NCBI GenBank assembly: GCA_034670265.1
Contig: JAXMNU010000005.1
Coordinates: 1-64,000, forward strand
From: Halomarinibacterium sp034670265
Lineage (GTDB): Bacteria > Bacteroidota > Bacteroidia > Flavobacteriales > Flavobacteriaceae
Reading direction: 5' to 3'
DNA length: 64,000 bases
Shown: in pieces, positions 1 to 9,021 of the stretch
Layout of the letters: each line of letters begins with the position of its first letter
Position numbering within the stretch: the first letter of the stretch is position 1
The notes under the pieces: model-generated
What the model was told of the DNA's origin: nothing
What the model saw: only the letters and a program-made list of their open reading frames with translations
Database searches by the model: none
Made by a program: the position numbers and the translations under genes

Positions 1-1225
1 TACCATGATAACTCACGACCAAATCTGGATCACCGCCAGTTAAATTATCATCAGCCATACTCAAATCAAACTCCAAAAAACCATCGTTGTCATCATCGCA
101 TAAAATTAAAGGATCGGGGTTGGGGTTGATTGTTGTAGGTGGAGGAGCAAATTCAACAAAAACTTCTCCTTCAGTTTCACAACCAGCAGCACCACCAAAG
201 GTTACTATCAATTTATAATTACCTGTTTGAGTTATATCTACTGTGGGACCTGTTTCAGCTGGCACGAAGGGTACAAACACTCCAGACCCAATAGGGTCTT
301 CATATTGCCACTCGTAAGTTGTGCCATTAGGTACATCTAGCTCTGGCGCAAGTGTAAATGTTTCGCCTTCACATCGGGCAGCATTATTTGCTATGGTTAA
401 ATCAATTCCTAAATCAACATCACCAATATTAAAAGAACCAGCTTCAAGAAAAACGGCAATATCAAAAGCTGTATCTGATTCATCTGCTATTACCAATTTA
501 ATAGTGTATGGATTCCCTACAATGACATCACCCATCGCAGTAAGCTGAACCGTTTGACCATTAAAATCTATAGCTGCTAAGTTTTGATCATTAAAAGGTA
601 AAAAGTTATATTTATCAAAATATTCTTCATTAACAGCGGGACATTGTCCAACAACTTCAGGTCGAATGTTTGTTACCTCAATAGGAATTGCCGTACCAGG
701 TAGCACTGCTAGATTCTGAACAACACCCGTAACTTGATCTGTAAGAATAAAAGCAAAGGCATCAGAAAAAGTACACTCAAAATTTTGATTGTATTCTTCA
801 GAAGCCATGATAAAATCAAAGCTTATCTGAGGGATTAAAGGTGTAAAATCAAATTGAATCCAAGAGGCATTATTAGTATTGGTTGCAGTTGTGTTGGCTT
901 CTAAATCTGCATCGCCAGGCCACCCAATACCTCCGTCACTATGAACCACTAAATTGGGTCCAGGGGCATTTGCTACATTTCCAGATGTTAAAATAATTCC
1001 TGAATCGAATGGGAAATCTGAACCATTTCTATCGAAAGCGCCAATACCGTTATCATCACCAAAATTAGTCCCTGTACTTTGACTAAAATTTGAAACATCT
1101 GCACAGGTTCCACTAATCAAGATATCCTCTACAAGCTGTTGAGTTGTAAGGGTTTCATCAACTGTAATTTGACCATACCCAAACCATGATAAAAGCACTA
1201 AGATGGGGAGTAAAAGTCTTTGCAT
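1..1225 (-). CDS. Choice-of-anchor L domain secreted protein, C-terminus cut by window edge
   Basis: I translated the minus strand from an ATG at 1225; about 408 codons are open to the window edge and the C-terminus is missing. The protein starts with a signal peptide (MQRLLLPILVLLSWFGYGQ). Residues about 25-235 resemble the choice-of-anchor L domain: a stretch on a cold opening with FDSGIILTSGN, an FDFIMASEEYN motif, and an FSDAFAFILTD motif. An Ig/PKD-like segment with a conserved Cys pair follows, then the start of an Asp-rich region. Such proteins in Flavobacteriia are usually long surface adhesins, exported by the type IX secretion system through a C-terminal sorting domain; that part is not visible here. 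It is transcribed divergently from the Nfu gene. The family call is good; the adhesin role is inference. Confidence 0.75.
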   Translation of the reverse strand, partial: MQRLLLPILVLLSWFGYGQITVDETLTTQQLVEDILISGTCADVSNFSQSTGTNFGDDNGIGAFDRNGSDFPFDSGIILTSGNVANAPGPNLVVHSDGGIGWPGDADLEANTTATNTNNASWIQFDFTPLIPQISFDFIMASEEYNQNFECTFSDAFAFILTDQVTGVVQNLAVLPGTAIPIEVTNIRPEVVGQCPAVNEEYFDKYNFLPFNDQNLAAIDFNGQTVQLTAMGDVIVGNPYTIKLVIADESDTAFDIAVFLEAGSFNIGDVDLGIDLTIANNAARCEGETFTLAPELDVPNGTTYEWQYEDPIGSGVFVPFVPAETGPTVDITQTGNYKLIVTFGGAAGCETEGEVFVEFAPPPTTINPNPDPLILCDDDNDGFLEFDLSMADDNLTGGDPDLVVSYHG

Positions 1226-1251
1226 AAATAGGTTGTTAATTGCCAAATATA

Positions 1252-1282
1252 TTGAATACTGTTGTTTTCTTTCATATTTTTG
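1252..1282 (+). promoter_or_regulatory. Bacteroidota-type promoter of the Nfu gene
   Basis: A TTG at 1252-1254 is followed after 20 bases by TATTTTTG at 1275-1282, a full match to TAnnTTTG. Transcription would start near 1289, leaving a leader of about 11 bases before the ATG at 1300. This placement rules out the in-frame upstream TTG at 1240 as the start. Confidence 0.6.
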
Positions 1283-1299
1283 CAAAAAAAAGCGACAAA

Positions 1300-2211
1300 A
1301 TGGAAGATTTTAACATTGCTATTCAACCCACTAAGAACGAAAATATTGTTAAATTTATTGCAAATTCTTTCCTGACAGGGGCTGAGAGCTTTGAGTTTAA
1401 AAATATTGATGAAGCAAAAAATAGCCCATTAGTCCAGCAATTATTCCACCTTCCTTTTGTAAAAACAGTGTATGTTTCGCAAAATTTTATTGCCATAGAA
1501 AAATACAGCATCGTAGACTGGGTAGACGTTCAGGAAGAAGTTGGCGCATCAATAAAAGTATATTTGGAAAGCGGCAAACCTGTTATTATATCTTCTGAAA
1601 ATGTTAAGAAAATCCCTGTGACTGTCTATGCAGAAAGCACCCCAAATCCTTCGGTTATTAAGTTTGTAGCAAATAAGCCTTTGACAGAGGGTACTTTTGA
1701 GTTTAAAAGCATTGATGACACTGCCTCTGCGCCAATTGCACGGGAGCTCTTTAGCTTCCCATTTGTGAAAGAGGTTTTTATTCATTCAAATTACATATCC
1801 ATTACAAAATACGATATTGTTTCGTGGGAAGAAATTACCATGGAATTAAGAGAGTTCCTGAAGAAATATCTTGAGGAAGGAAAAACCATTTTTTCTGACG
1901 GAATCCTTCAGAATAACACTTCAAAACAAAAAGATTCTGCTTCTGAAATTTCTGAAAACAACAATCATACTGCATTTGAAAAAGAGATTATTTCAATTTT
2001 AAACGAATATGTAAAACCCGCCGTAGCAAGTGATGGTGGGCATATCGCTTTTGAATCTTATAACGAAGATTCAAAAACTGTTCGAGTCTTATTACAAGGT
2101 GCGTGTAGTGGATGCCCATCTTCTACTTTTACACTTAAAAATGGTATTGAGAATATGCTCAAGGAAATGCTGAATGACCAATCATTAAAAGTGGAAGCTA
2201 TTAACGGGTAG
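1300..2211 (+). CDS. NifU family Fe-S cluster scaffold with duplicated Nfu N-domain
   Basis: The 303-residue protein carries two tandem Nfu N-terminal domains (about 5-93 and 107-200, both with the VKFIAN/IKFVAN and LPFVK/FPFVK signatures). A C-terminal NifU domain (about 225-300) follows, with Cys269 and Cys272 in GACSGCPSS. The CXXC pair binds a Fe-S cluster between two subunits, and the family delivers clusters to apo-proteins in the cytoplasm. A two-copy N-region of about 300 residues is the usual form in Flavobacteriia. I chose the ATG at 1300 because a strong promoter lies at 1252-1282, which excludes the earlier TTG. The gene stands alone, with dodecin 71 bases downstream on the same strand. 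Confidence 0.88.
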   Translation: MEDFNIAIQPTKNENIVKFIANSFLTGAESFEFKNIDEAKNSPLVQQLFHLPFVKTVYVSQNFIAIEKYSIVDWVDVQEEVGASIKVYLESGKPVIISSENVKKIPVTVYAESTPNPSVIKFVANKPLTEGTFEFKSIDDTASAPIARELFSFPFVKEVFIHSNYISITKYDIVSWEEITMELREFLKKYLEEGKTIFSDGILQNNTSKQKDSASEISENNNHTAFEKEIISILNEYVKPAVASDGGHIAFESYNEDSKTVRVLLQGACSGCPSSTFTLKNGIENMLKEMLNDQSLKVEAING

Positions 2212-2282
2212 ATTTTTTCTAAAAAGTGGTATTCTAACTTATTTTTCTTATTTTAAGGTATTAATCATAAATATCTTAAAAT

Positions 2283-2483
2283 ATGGCCATTTTAAAAGTA
2301 ATTGAAGTATTAGCAAATTCTAATACTAGCTGGGAAGAGGCAACACAAAATGCAGTTAAACACGCTTCAAAAAGTGTAAAACACATTCGGTCTGTATATG
2401 TTCAAGAACAAAGTGCAATAGTTGACGGTGATAATGTAACAGAATATAGAGTAAATGTTAAAATAACATTCGAGGTTAAATAA
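2283..2483 (+). CDS. Dodecin family flavin-binding protein
   Basis: This 66-residue protein fits the dodecin family in length and pattern: an N-terminal beta strand (MAILKVIEVLANS), the SWEEATQNAV helix, the KHIRSVYVQEQ strand and a closing strand YRVNVKITFEV. Dodecins assemble as hollow dodecamers that bind flavins (riboflavin, FMN, FAD), and are thought to buffer or store them in the cytoplasm. The usual flavin-stacking Trp may be Trp17 in NTSWEEA, but this bacterial branch should be checked by alignment. It has its own intrinsic terminator at 2508-2543. Flavin binding itself is inferred from the family. Confidence 0.85.
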   Translation: MAILKVIEVLANSNTSWEEATQNAVKHASKSVKHIRSVYVQEQSAIVDGDNVTEYRVNVKITFEVK

Positions 2484-2507
2484 TACATTTGTTAAATCTT
2501 ACTTTCC

Positions 2508-2543
2508 TACGCTTTTGAATGTTCAAAAGCGTATTTTTGTTTT
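2508..2543 (+). terminator. Intrinsic terminator after dodecin, overlapping the next gene's promoter box
   Basis: A perfect inverted repeat (TACGCTTTTGAA, spacer TG, TTCAAAAGCGTA; 2508-2533) is followed by a T-rich tail. The last two stem bases plus the tail spell TATTTTTG (2532-2539), a full TAnnTTTG match 16 bases before the start of the DUF255 gene. No TTG sits at the proper -33 distance, so the promoter reading is weaker than the terminator reading. Confidence 0.75.
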
Positions 2544-2554
2544 TATTTTTTACT

Positions 2555-4672
2555 ATGCAAAAACTTATTCTATTTACACTTTTAGGAAGCTTATTTCTAT
2601 CGTGTAATTCTTCAAAAAAAGACCCTTTGGAAACTCATAAATACACCAACGACTTAATTAACGAAACCAGCCCCTATTTGCTGCAACACGCCCATAATCC
2701 AGTAAACTGGAAGCCTTGGAACCAGAAAACATTGGACGAGGCAAAACAAAGTAAAAAATTGATGGTTATAAGTGTGGGCTATGCCGCCTGTCATTGGTGC
2801 CATGTAATGGAACGTGAAAGTTTTGAAGACTCAACTGTAGCGGCAGTAATGAATAAGCATTATATCTCTGTAAAAGTAGATCGCGAAGAACGCCCAGATG
2901 TTGACCAAACCTATATAAATGCAGTGCAATTAATGACTGGAAATGCTGGGTGGCCTCTCAATGTCATCACACTTCCCGACGGGCGTCCGGTATATGGTGG
3001 GACCTACTTTAAAAAAGAAGATTGGATAACTGCTTTGGAACAATTGCAACAATTATACGAAGAAGAACCTCAAAAGTTAATAGACTATGCAGCCCAACTT
3101 GAAGAAGGAATAAAAAGTCTTGATTTAGTTGCTCTTAATACTAATGAAATTGATTTCTCTAAAGTTGATTTAAAACCTATTCTTGAAAAATGGGAAAACA
3201 GCCTTGACACTGTTTATGGTGGCAGCAGAGGTGCACCAAAATTTATGATGCCTAATCAATTATCTTTTTTCTTACGGTATGCTCATAAAAATGATGATAA
3301 ATTTCTTGAAAATTATGTGAATCTTACGCTACAAAAAATGGCTTTTGGAGGTCTTTACGATCAAGTTGAAGGTGGTTTTTCCAGATATAGTACCGATGAG
3401 AAATGGCATGTTCCTCATTTTGAAAAAATGCTTTACGATAACGCTCAATTAGTGAGTTTGTACAGTAACGCTTATGCAGTTACTAAAAATCCACTTTATA
3501 AAACTGTAGTTGAAGAAACCCTCTCTTTTGTTGCTACTGAATTAACAAATAAAGAAGGTGCTTTTTACTCCTCACTTGATGCAGATAGCTTAAATGAAGA
3601 AGGAGATCTTGTGGAAGGTGATTACTATACTTTTGAAAAAGAAAAATTACAGAGCATTATTCTAAAAAATGATTGGACTCTATTTGAAGACTATTACAAT
3701 ATCAATAGTTACGGGAAATGGGAAGCCGAAAATAATTATGTGCTAATTAGAAAACAAACCGATGAAGCTTTTGCTGTAAAACACAATATTGATTTGCCAA
3801 CACTTTCTAAAAAAAAGAAAGAATGGAATAAAATCCTACGTGAACATAGAAATACAAGACCTAAGCCGCGACTTGACGATAAAACTCTAACATCCTGGAA
3901 TGGCCTTATGATAAAGGGATATGTTGATGCCTATAAGGTTTTTAAGAATGAAGTATACTTGAAAGCTGCAGTAACTAATGCAAACTTTATACTTTCAAAA
4001 CAGTTACAATCTAACGGCGCCTTATACCATAATTACAAAGATGGGAAAAGCAGTATTAATGGGTATTTAGAAGATTATGCTTCGGTTATTGAAGCCTTCA
4101 TTGCGCTATATGAAGTAACTCTTGATACAAAATGGATTGAAACAGCAGATAAACTTTCAGAATATGCTTTCAAAAATTTCTTCGATGAAGAAAATCATAT
4201 GTTTTATTTTACTTCAAAAGAAGATGCCGAAATTATTTCTAGAAGTTTTGAATATCGAGACAATGTTATTTCTGCTTCAAATTCAATCATGGCAAAAAAC
4301 CTGTCTGTTTTAGCGCATCATTTCGATAATGAAAAATATGCTACAACAGCTTTGCAAATGCTTAAAAATGTACAGCCCGAATTGGAGAAATATCCTTCAG
4401 GTTTTGCCAATTGGATGGATCTTTTACTCAACTACCAATCTAAGTATTATGAAATTGTGGTGGTGGGTGAAAATACTTTTGAAAAAATTTCAGAATTCAA
4501 CCAAAAATACATTCCCAATAAGCTAATTGCTGGCGCAACAAAATCTTCAAATCTTCCTTTATTAAAAGAAAGGTATGTTGAGGGTAGAACGTTAATTTAT
4601 GTATGCGTTAACAATACGTGTAAACTACCGGTAGAAAATGTAAACGACGCCATGGGCTTTTTAACAAAATAG
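2555..4672 (+). CDS. DUF255 thioredoxin-domain lipoprotein (YyaL/SSP411 family)
   Basis: The protein is 705 residues from the ATG at 2555. It begins with a lipoprotein signal (MQKLILFTLLGSLFLSC, lipobox LFLSC) that would anchor it to a membrane. Next comes the family opening (NETSPYLLQHAHNPVNW) and a thioredoxin-like domain with CHWCHVMERESFED, whose CXXC is redox-competent. The rest (about 200-690) matches the six-hairpin-glycosidase-like part of DUF255 proteins (GGLYDQVEGGFSRYSTD, HFEKMLYDNAQL, LTSWNGLMI). The biochemical role of the family is not settled. Starting at 2519 would add 12 residues that run through the terminator stem and spoil the lipobox spacing, so I rejected it. The fold is secure; the function is open. 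Confidence 0.85.
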   Translation: MQKLILFTLLGSLFLSCNSSKKDPLETHKYTNDLINETSPYLLQHAHNPVNWKPWNQKTLDEAKQSKKLMVISVGYAACHWCHVMERESFEDSTVAAVMNKHYISVKVDREERPDVDQTYINAVQLMTGNAGWPLNVITLPDGRPVYGGTYFKKEDWITALEQLQQLYEEEPQKLIDYAAQLEEGIKSLDLVALNTNEIDFSKVDLKPILEKWENSLDTVYGGSRGAPKFMMPNQLSFFLRYAHKNDDKFLENYVNLTLQKMAFGGLYDQVEGGFSRYSTDEKWHVPHFEKMLYDNAQLVSLYSNAYAVTKNPLYKTVVEETLSFVATELTNKEGAFYSSLDADSLNEEGDLVEGDYYTFEKEKLQSIILKNDWTLFEDYYNINSYGKWEAENNYVLIRKQTDEAFAVKHNIDLPTLSKKKKEWNKILREHRNTRPKPRLDDKTLTSWNGLMIKGYVDAYKVFKNEVYLKAAVTNANFILSKQLQSNGALYHNYKDGKSSINGYLEDYASVIEAFIALYEVTLDTKWIETADKLSEYAFKNFFDEENHMFYFTSKEDAEIISRSFEYRDNVISASNSIMAKNLSVLAHHFDNEKYATTALQMLKNVQPELEKYPSGFANWMDLLLNYQSKYYEIVVVGENTFEKISEFNQKYIPNKLIAGATKSSNLPLLKERYVEGRTLIYVCVNNTCKLPVENVNDAMGFLTK

Positions 4673-4849
4673 GCCCCATTAGCATTCAGAAAAAACATTT
4701 CCTTAACATTTATGTATGTTGATAATTGTTATATTCGCAACTTCTATTGAAAACCTCACTTATCGTTTTATATAAAATTCGAAGATGTTTTCTTTACTTA
4801 CATAAGCATTACGCTTACTTTTAAAACATATTTAACCAAATAAATCACT

Positions 4850-5542
4850 ATGCAGAAGTTACTTTTAACCCTATTACTTTTTACAATTTCTTTTGGAAGT
4901 TTTGCACAAATGGAAACTGAAGAGGAAACTAAAAATAAATATCTTACCAATGTTCCTATTACAATAAATTCTGAAGCTATTAATTATTCAGGCTCTGCTT
5001 ATGAAAATGAAAACTTTGTATTAGGTAATATTTATAAAAGCGGAAGAATTGTGGCAAGCAATGTAGCCTTACGCTATAATGCACTTCGTGATGAGATTGA
5101 AGTAAAAGCATCTTTAGATGCATCAAACTCAACTGCAAAAGTAATGATGCGAAATCCAGACATCTATGTTAAGATGCTAAACAATGTTTTTGTGTACGCC
5201 GCACCTAAAGAAGGTGTAGATAGACCTGGGTATTTTTTGGTATTATTTGAAGGTGAAAATGCAGATTTATACAAAAAAATATCTAAAGAATTTATAGAAG
5301 GAATGGCTGCCACTACCTCATTAACTCGAGACATTCCAAGTAGTTATAAAGAAAAAGAAGCTTATTTTTTATTAAACAAAAAAGCAAATACGTTTCAGGA
5401 GTTTCCAAGTTCAAGAAATGCAAAATTTGGGCTTTTTGATGACAAGAAAAAGGAACTAAAAAATTACTCCAAAGAAGAAAAACTGAACATTAATAAGGAA
5501 TATGCTTTAGTTAAGCTTGTAAAATATTACAACACTTTATAG
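4850..5542 (+). CDS. Secreted protein of unknown function, copy 1 of a tandem family
   Basis: I do not recognise a named domain. The 230-residue product has a signal peptide ending at SFAQ, then a globular part. It shares with its two downstream neighbours a central block (GNIYKSGRIVASNVALRYNA, followed by DEIEVKAS) and a C-terminal block (TTSLTRDIPSSYKEKEAYFL, then EFPSSRNAK and LNINKEYALVKLVKYYNTL). There is no transmembrane helix after the signal peptide and no lipobox, so it is probably periplasmic or secreted. The 177 bases upstream hold only a weak -7-like element (TATATTCG, 4730-4737). Its own terminator lies at 5566-5596, so it can be expressed apart from copies 2 and 3. Confidence 0.7.
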   Translation: MQKLLLTLLLFTISFGSFAQMETEEETKNKYLTNVPITINSEAINYSGSAYENENFVLGNIYKSGRIVASNVALRYNALRDEIEVKASLDASNSTAKVMMRNPDIYVKMLNNVFVYAAPKEGVDRPGYFLVLFEGENADLYKKISKEFIEGMAATTSLTRDIPSSYKEKEAYFLLNKKANTFQEFPSSRNAKFGLFDDKKKELKNYSKEEKLNINKEYALVKLVKYYNTL

Positions 5543-5565
5543 TATTTAAAACATACTTCATTTAT

Positions 5566-5596
5566 AAAAGCATTGAACTATTCAATGCTTTTTTTT
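5566..5596 (+). terminator. Intrinsic terminator after tandem-family copy 1
   Basis: AAAAGCATTGAA and TTCAATGCTTTT form a 12-bp stem around a CTA loop, followed by a run of eight or more T. It separates copy 1 from copies 2 and 3. Confidence 0.85.
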
Positions 5597-5654
5597 GTTA
5601 TTCTATTAATAGTTTTATAAGTTTATAAGTATAAGCCAATATAATTTTTGAATA

Positions 5655-6374
5655 ATGAAACAACTAAGTATTCTTTTACTTATATTCAGTTATATAAGCA
5701 CTTTTGCTCAAGAAACTGTTGTTAAAGACAATTCTTCCAGATCATCTTCGTCAAATTATTCTAATAAAGTAACCTATTATAAAGTTAATGAAGGAGATGT
5801 AATTATTTTAAATGATGACACAATTGGCACTCCATATTTATTTGAGGAATTTCAACTTGGATCTATATTTGTTTATGATGAAGAGACTGTAAATAATATT
5901 GCTATAAAATACAATGCCTATAACGATGTTTTTTTTATTAAACCGTCCCTAAACTCTCCTAATACCGAAGCACAAGGAATAACAAAGTCTATTGATCTTA
6001 AAATAAAGCTCGGCGATAAACTTTTTGTTGCCTTACCAAGTATGGATAACAGGGGTGATCTCCAATATTATGAAGTTTTATCTAGTGGGGAAAAAGGTAA
6101 ATTATTAAAGAAAAATAGTAAATTATACAAAGAGCGTATAGAAGCCACTACTTCTCTAACTAGAGATGTTCCCGCTACTTTTAAAGACCAAACCACGTAT
6201 TATTTCCAACATAAAAATGGAGATTTTTCAGAATTACCTACTTCTAAAAAGAAATTTATTGCTGTCTTTGAGGTTGATAAGAAAAAAGTAACTGCAATTA
6301 TTAAAGAGAATAAGCTTAATATTAAAAATGAATTGGATTTAATTAAATTCTTTAAACTCTATGAATCTATTTAA
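5655..6374 (+). CDS. Secreted protein of unknown function, copy 2 of a tandem family
   Basis: The 239-residue product has a signal peptide ending at STFAQ and then a Ser/Asn-rich stretch (SSRSSSSNYSN). The conserved family core follows: FQLGSIFVYDEETVNNIAIK with YNAYNDVF, then TTSLTRDVPATFKDQTTYYF, then ELPTSKKK and a final LNIKNELDLIKFFKLYESI. The C-terminal block is clearly homologous to copy 1 (TTSLTRD-(I/V)-P). It overlaps copy 3 by 14 bases, so copies 2 and 3 are probably translated from one message. No enzyme motif is visible. The function is unknown. Confidence 0.7.
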   Translation: MKQLSILLLIFSYISTFAQETVVKDNSSRSSSSNYSNKVTYYKVNEGDVIILNDDTIGTPYLFEEFQLGSIFVYDEETVNNIAIKYNAYNDVFFIKPSLNSPNTEAQGITKSIDLKIKLGDKLFVALPSMDNRGDLQYYEVLSSGEKGKLLKKNSKLYKERIEATTSLTRDVPATFKDQTTYYFQHKNGDFSELPTSKKKFIAVFEVDKKKVTAIIKENKLNIKNELDLIKFFKLYESI

Positions 6375-7071
6375 AATAATTACAGCCACATTACTTTTGT
6401 CTTTACCAATAAGTTTTTTTGGACAAAATGATAATTTCTACACCAAAATTCAGGAAAAGAAAATAAGAGGAGAACAGTATTGGGATTCCTTTAAGCTCTA
6501 TGAAGAGGCTTTAGAAAATGCCGAAGGCTCACCCTACGCAAATCCAGATTTTCTACCTGGAAGACTTTATAAAGGCAAAGAAACAGTTTCAAACATTATG
6601 TTTTTGAGATATAATGCAATGTCTGATGAAATAGAAGTTAAACCTACTGAAGGATCCTCAACTATTCAAACTATTATAAAAGACCCAGAAATATTTGCCA
6701 AGGTAGGTGACGAAATGTATATGTATGTAGATAGCGTAAACCCAGATGAAAAAGGAGGTTACTTTAAAATTGTAAAAGACTTACAAACCTACGATTTAGT
6801 TAAAAAAGTAGAAGTTACCTTTGAAGAAGCTAAGTTTGCTAAAACATCGTATGATAAAAGTACTAGAGCACAGTTTATTGCAGAAACAACCTATTACTTA
6901 ACAGATGACCGTGGCACTTTTTATGAGTTGCCAAATTCAAAAGCCAAGATTCTAAAAGTAATGGCTAAAAAGAAAAATGAGATAAAAGCTTTTATGAGAA
7001 AAGGAAATATCGATGTTTCAAAAGAAGATGACCTATCAAGACTAGTGACGTATTTTAATTCCTTGCTATAA
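6361..7071 (+). CDS. Secreted protein of unknown function, copy 3 of a tandem family
   Basis: The 236-residue product has a signal peptide ending at SFFGQ. The family core is present but more diverged: FLPGRLYKGKETVSNIMFLR with YNAMSDEIEVKP in the middle, then AQFIAETTYYLTDDRGTF, ELPNSKAK and a final VSKEDDLSRLVTYFNSLL. The TTSLTRD block of copies 1 and 2 has drifted to KSTRAQF. The ATG lies inside the last codons of copy 2. The TAA stop abuts the stop of the convergent tsaB gene with no base between them. I see no catalytic motif, and the function is unknown. Confidence 0.7.
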   Translation: MNLFKIITATLLLSLPISFFGQNDNFYTKIQEKKIRGEQYWDSFKLYEEALENAEGSPYANPDFLPGRLYKGKETVSNIMFLRYNAMSDEIEVKPTEGSSTIQTIIKDPEIFAKVGDEMYMYVDSVNPDEKGGYFKIVKDLQTYDLVKKVEVTFEEAKFAKTSYDKSTRAQFIAETTYYLTDDRGTFYELPNSKAKILKVMAKKKNEIKAFMRKGNIDVSKEDDLSRLVTYFNSLL

Positions 7072-7731
7072 TTAAGTCTTAATAAAATCTTTTAAATAAA
7101 AGGGTTCAAAATAAGCAACATCTTCAAAATTACGTTGCTTAAATTTTTCATTTGCTAACAAACTCATTTGTAGTGCAGAAGGTAACTTTCCTTCCACAAA
7201 TTTTGCATTAGGATGGTTGCAAATTTCTTTGAATTTCTCTACTCCGTTACCAATAAAAGTAACTGTACCCTTTTCGAGATATTCTGAAAATGAGTTTTCA
7301 TTTAAAACTTCTGCCTTTGTCTTTCTTATTTCTATTTTTTCAAAATCATAAACCGAAGCATATACTTCCATTCTTCGAGCATCTAACATTGGAATAATAA
7401 AATCTGTTTTGCTTTCTACTTGCATTGCTAAAGACTGTAAAGTTGGGATGGAAATCAACGGTTTTTCTAAAGAATAACACAATCCTTTTGCCGAAGAAAC
7501 CCCTATTCTTAGACCCGTATAAGAGCCTGGCCCCTTGCTAATAGCAATGGCAGAAAGATCCTCCAATAAAGAATTCGACTCTTTTAAAACTTCCTCAATA
7601 AACACATGAAGCCGTTCTGCATGAGAGTATTCTTTACTTTTATCTTCCCTAAAAGCAATAACGCTTCCGTTTTCCGAAAGCGCCACCGAGCAATTTGTTG
7701 TTGCTGTTTCTAAGCAAAGTATTCTTGCCAT
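7072..7731 (-). CDS. tsaB: tRNA threonylcarbamoyladenosine biosynthesis protein TsaB
   Basis: This 219-residue cytoplasmic protein has the ASKHA-fold N-terminus of TsaB (ILCLETATTNCSVALSENG), the SHAERLHVFIEEVL segment and the diagnostic KGPGSYTGLRIGVSSAKGL loop. It supports TsaD and TsaE in making N6-threonylcarbamoyladenosine at position 37 of ANN-decoding tRNAs. The length is normal. The ATG overlaps the last base of the upstream adaptor stop codon (TAATG), so it sits at the end of the efflux operon and is probably translationally coupled to it. That neighbourhood does not fit its function. Confidence 0.93.
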   Translation of the reverse strand: MARILCLETATTNCSVALSENGSVIAFREDKSKEYSHAERLHVFIEEVLKESNSLLEDLSAIAISKGPGSYTGLRIGVSSAKGLCYSLEKPLISIPTLQSLAMQVESKTDFIIPMLDARRMEVYASVYDFEKIEIRKTKAEVLNENSFSEYLEKGTVTFIGNGVEKFKEICNHPNAKFVEGKLPSALQMSLLANEKFKQRNFEDVAYFEPFYLKDFIKT

Positions 7732-9014
7732 TATTCTTCTGAATCTTCTTTTTCCTTGGTAGATTCCACCGTTACTTTGTCACCATTTTTAAGAGTTTTA
7801 GTAACCGTATTATAGGGTCCCGTAATAACAGTTTCCCCATCAGAAAGTCCCGAGGTGATTTCAATCTTACTATCATCTTGAATCCCAGTAGTAATTACTC
7901 TAAGCTTAGCTTCATCGCCGTCCATGACAAACACACATTCAAACTTTTCATCACTCTCTGAATCAGTTTCTTTCGCACTTAGTTTTTTCGAACTGCTTGT
8001 ATCTGTTTTAATTACTACGGCACTAATGGGTACTCCAATAACTTTTTGTTTCTTTTCGGTAATGATATCCACTGTAGCAGTCATTCCAGGGCGAAATGGT
8101 GAAAAATATTCGGGTTTCCCTTCGGTTAAATCTTTATAAGAATTTGCTAAAATTCTCACTTTCACTTTAAAGTTGGTTACTTGGTCCGAAGAAAGCGCTG
8201 TTTCGGCAGAATTGGCTATTTCGGTCACAATTCCTTTAAATTCTCTCTTTAAATAAGCATCTACTTCAACATTGGTAGAATCCCCAATTTGAACTTTTAC
8301 AATATCATTTTCATTGACATCTACTTCAACTTCCATATCTGAAAGATTAGCGACACGCACAATTTCAGTTCCAGCCATTTGCGCTGTTCCAACTACGCGT
8401 TCACCCAATTCTACAGACAATTTTGAAATGGTTCCAGTCATCGGAGCATAAATGGAAGTACGTGTTAAATTATCTCGTGTTTGCTTAACATTCGCTGCAG
8501 CACTTTGTACATTATAATAAGCCGATTCTTTATTGGCTTGAGCCACTTCATAATCGGTTACGGCTCTATCCCATTCAGATTTTGAAATGACACCTTTTTC
8601 AAAAAGGGTTTTGCTTCGGTTGTAATTTAACTCCGCATTTTTTAACGATGCAGTAGCTTGCGCTAATTGCGCTCTAGAATTTTGCAAACCTGCCTGAGCT
8701 TGTGTTAATGCAGACTGAATTAAATCTGGATTAATCTTTACAAGTAAATCTCCTTTTTCTACCTGTTGCCCCTCTTTTACAGGAAGTTCAATTATTTCTC
8801 CAGATACTTCCGAAGAGAGCATGACTTCAACTTCGGGCTGTATTTTTCCTGTAGCAGCAACCGTTTCCATAATATCGATGGGAACAATTTTTGAAACTTC
8901 AACTTCTTTGAAATTTCCACTTTTGCCAAACCATCCCGCTTTTTTTCCTACAATAAGTAGTAAAATAATGGCTATGAAAGCTACAATTACCCAAATGAGT
9001 GTTTTTTTCTTCAT
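7731..9014 (-). CDS. HlyD/MacA-type periplasmic adaptor (membrane fusion protein) 2
   Basis: The 427-residue protein starts with one membrane helix (about 5-22). It then has the first half of a lipoyl/biotinyl motif (SSEVSGEIIELPVKEGQQVE), a coiled-coil hairpin with the repeat LFEKGVISKSEWDRA, the second lipoyl half and beta-barrel domains. It ends with an acidic tail (KEKEDSEE). Such adaptors join an inner-membrane transporter to a TolC-type outer-membrane channel. I use the ATG at 9014, 7 bases after the TolC stop; the longer reading from 9053 would overlap TolC and put 13 polar residues before the anchor. It is the second adaptor of the operon. Confidence 0.85.
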   Translation of the reverse strand: MKKKTLIWVIVAFIAIILLLIVGKKAGWFGKSGNFKEVEVSKIVPIDIMETVAATGKIQPEVEVMLSSEVSGEIIELPVKEGQQVEKGDLLVKINPDLIQSALTQAQAGLQNSRAQLAQATASLKNAELNYNRSKTLFEKGVISKSEWDRAVTDYEVAQANKESAYYNVQSAAANVKQTRDNLTRTSIYAPMTGTISKLSVELGERVVGTAQMAGTEIVRVANLSDMEVEVDVNENDIVKVQIGDSTNVEVDAYLKREFKGIVTEIANSAETALSSDQVTNFKVKVRILANSYKDLTEGKPEYFSPFRPGMTATVDIITEKKQKVIGVPISAVVIKTDTSSSKKLSAKETDSESDEKFECVFVMDGDEAKLRVITTGIQDDSKIEITSGLSDGETVITGPYNTVTKTLKNGDKVTVESTKEKEDSEE

Positions 9015-9021
9015 GGTTAGT

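Noticed and set aside
5620..5640. Short direct repeats of TTTATAAG before copy 2 of the secreted family
   Set aside because: Two imperfect units in very AT-rich DNA; too short to call an operator or a repeat array.
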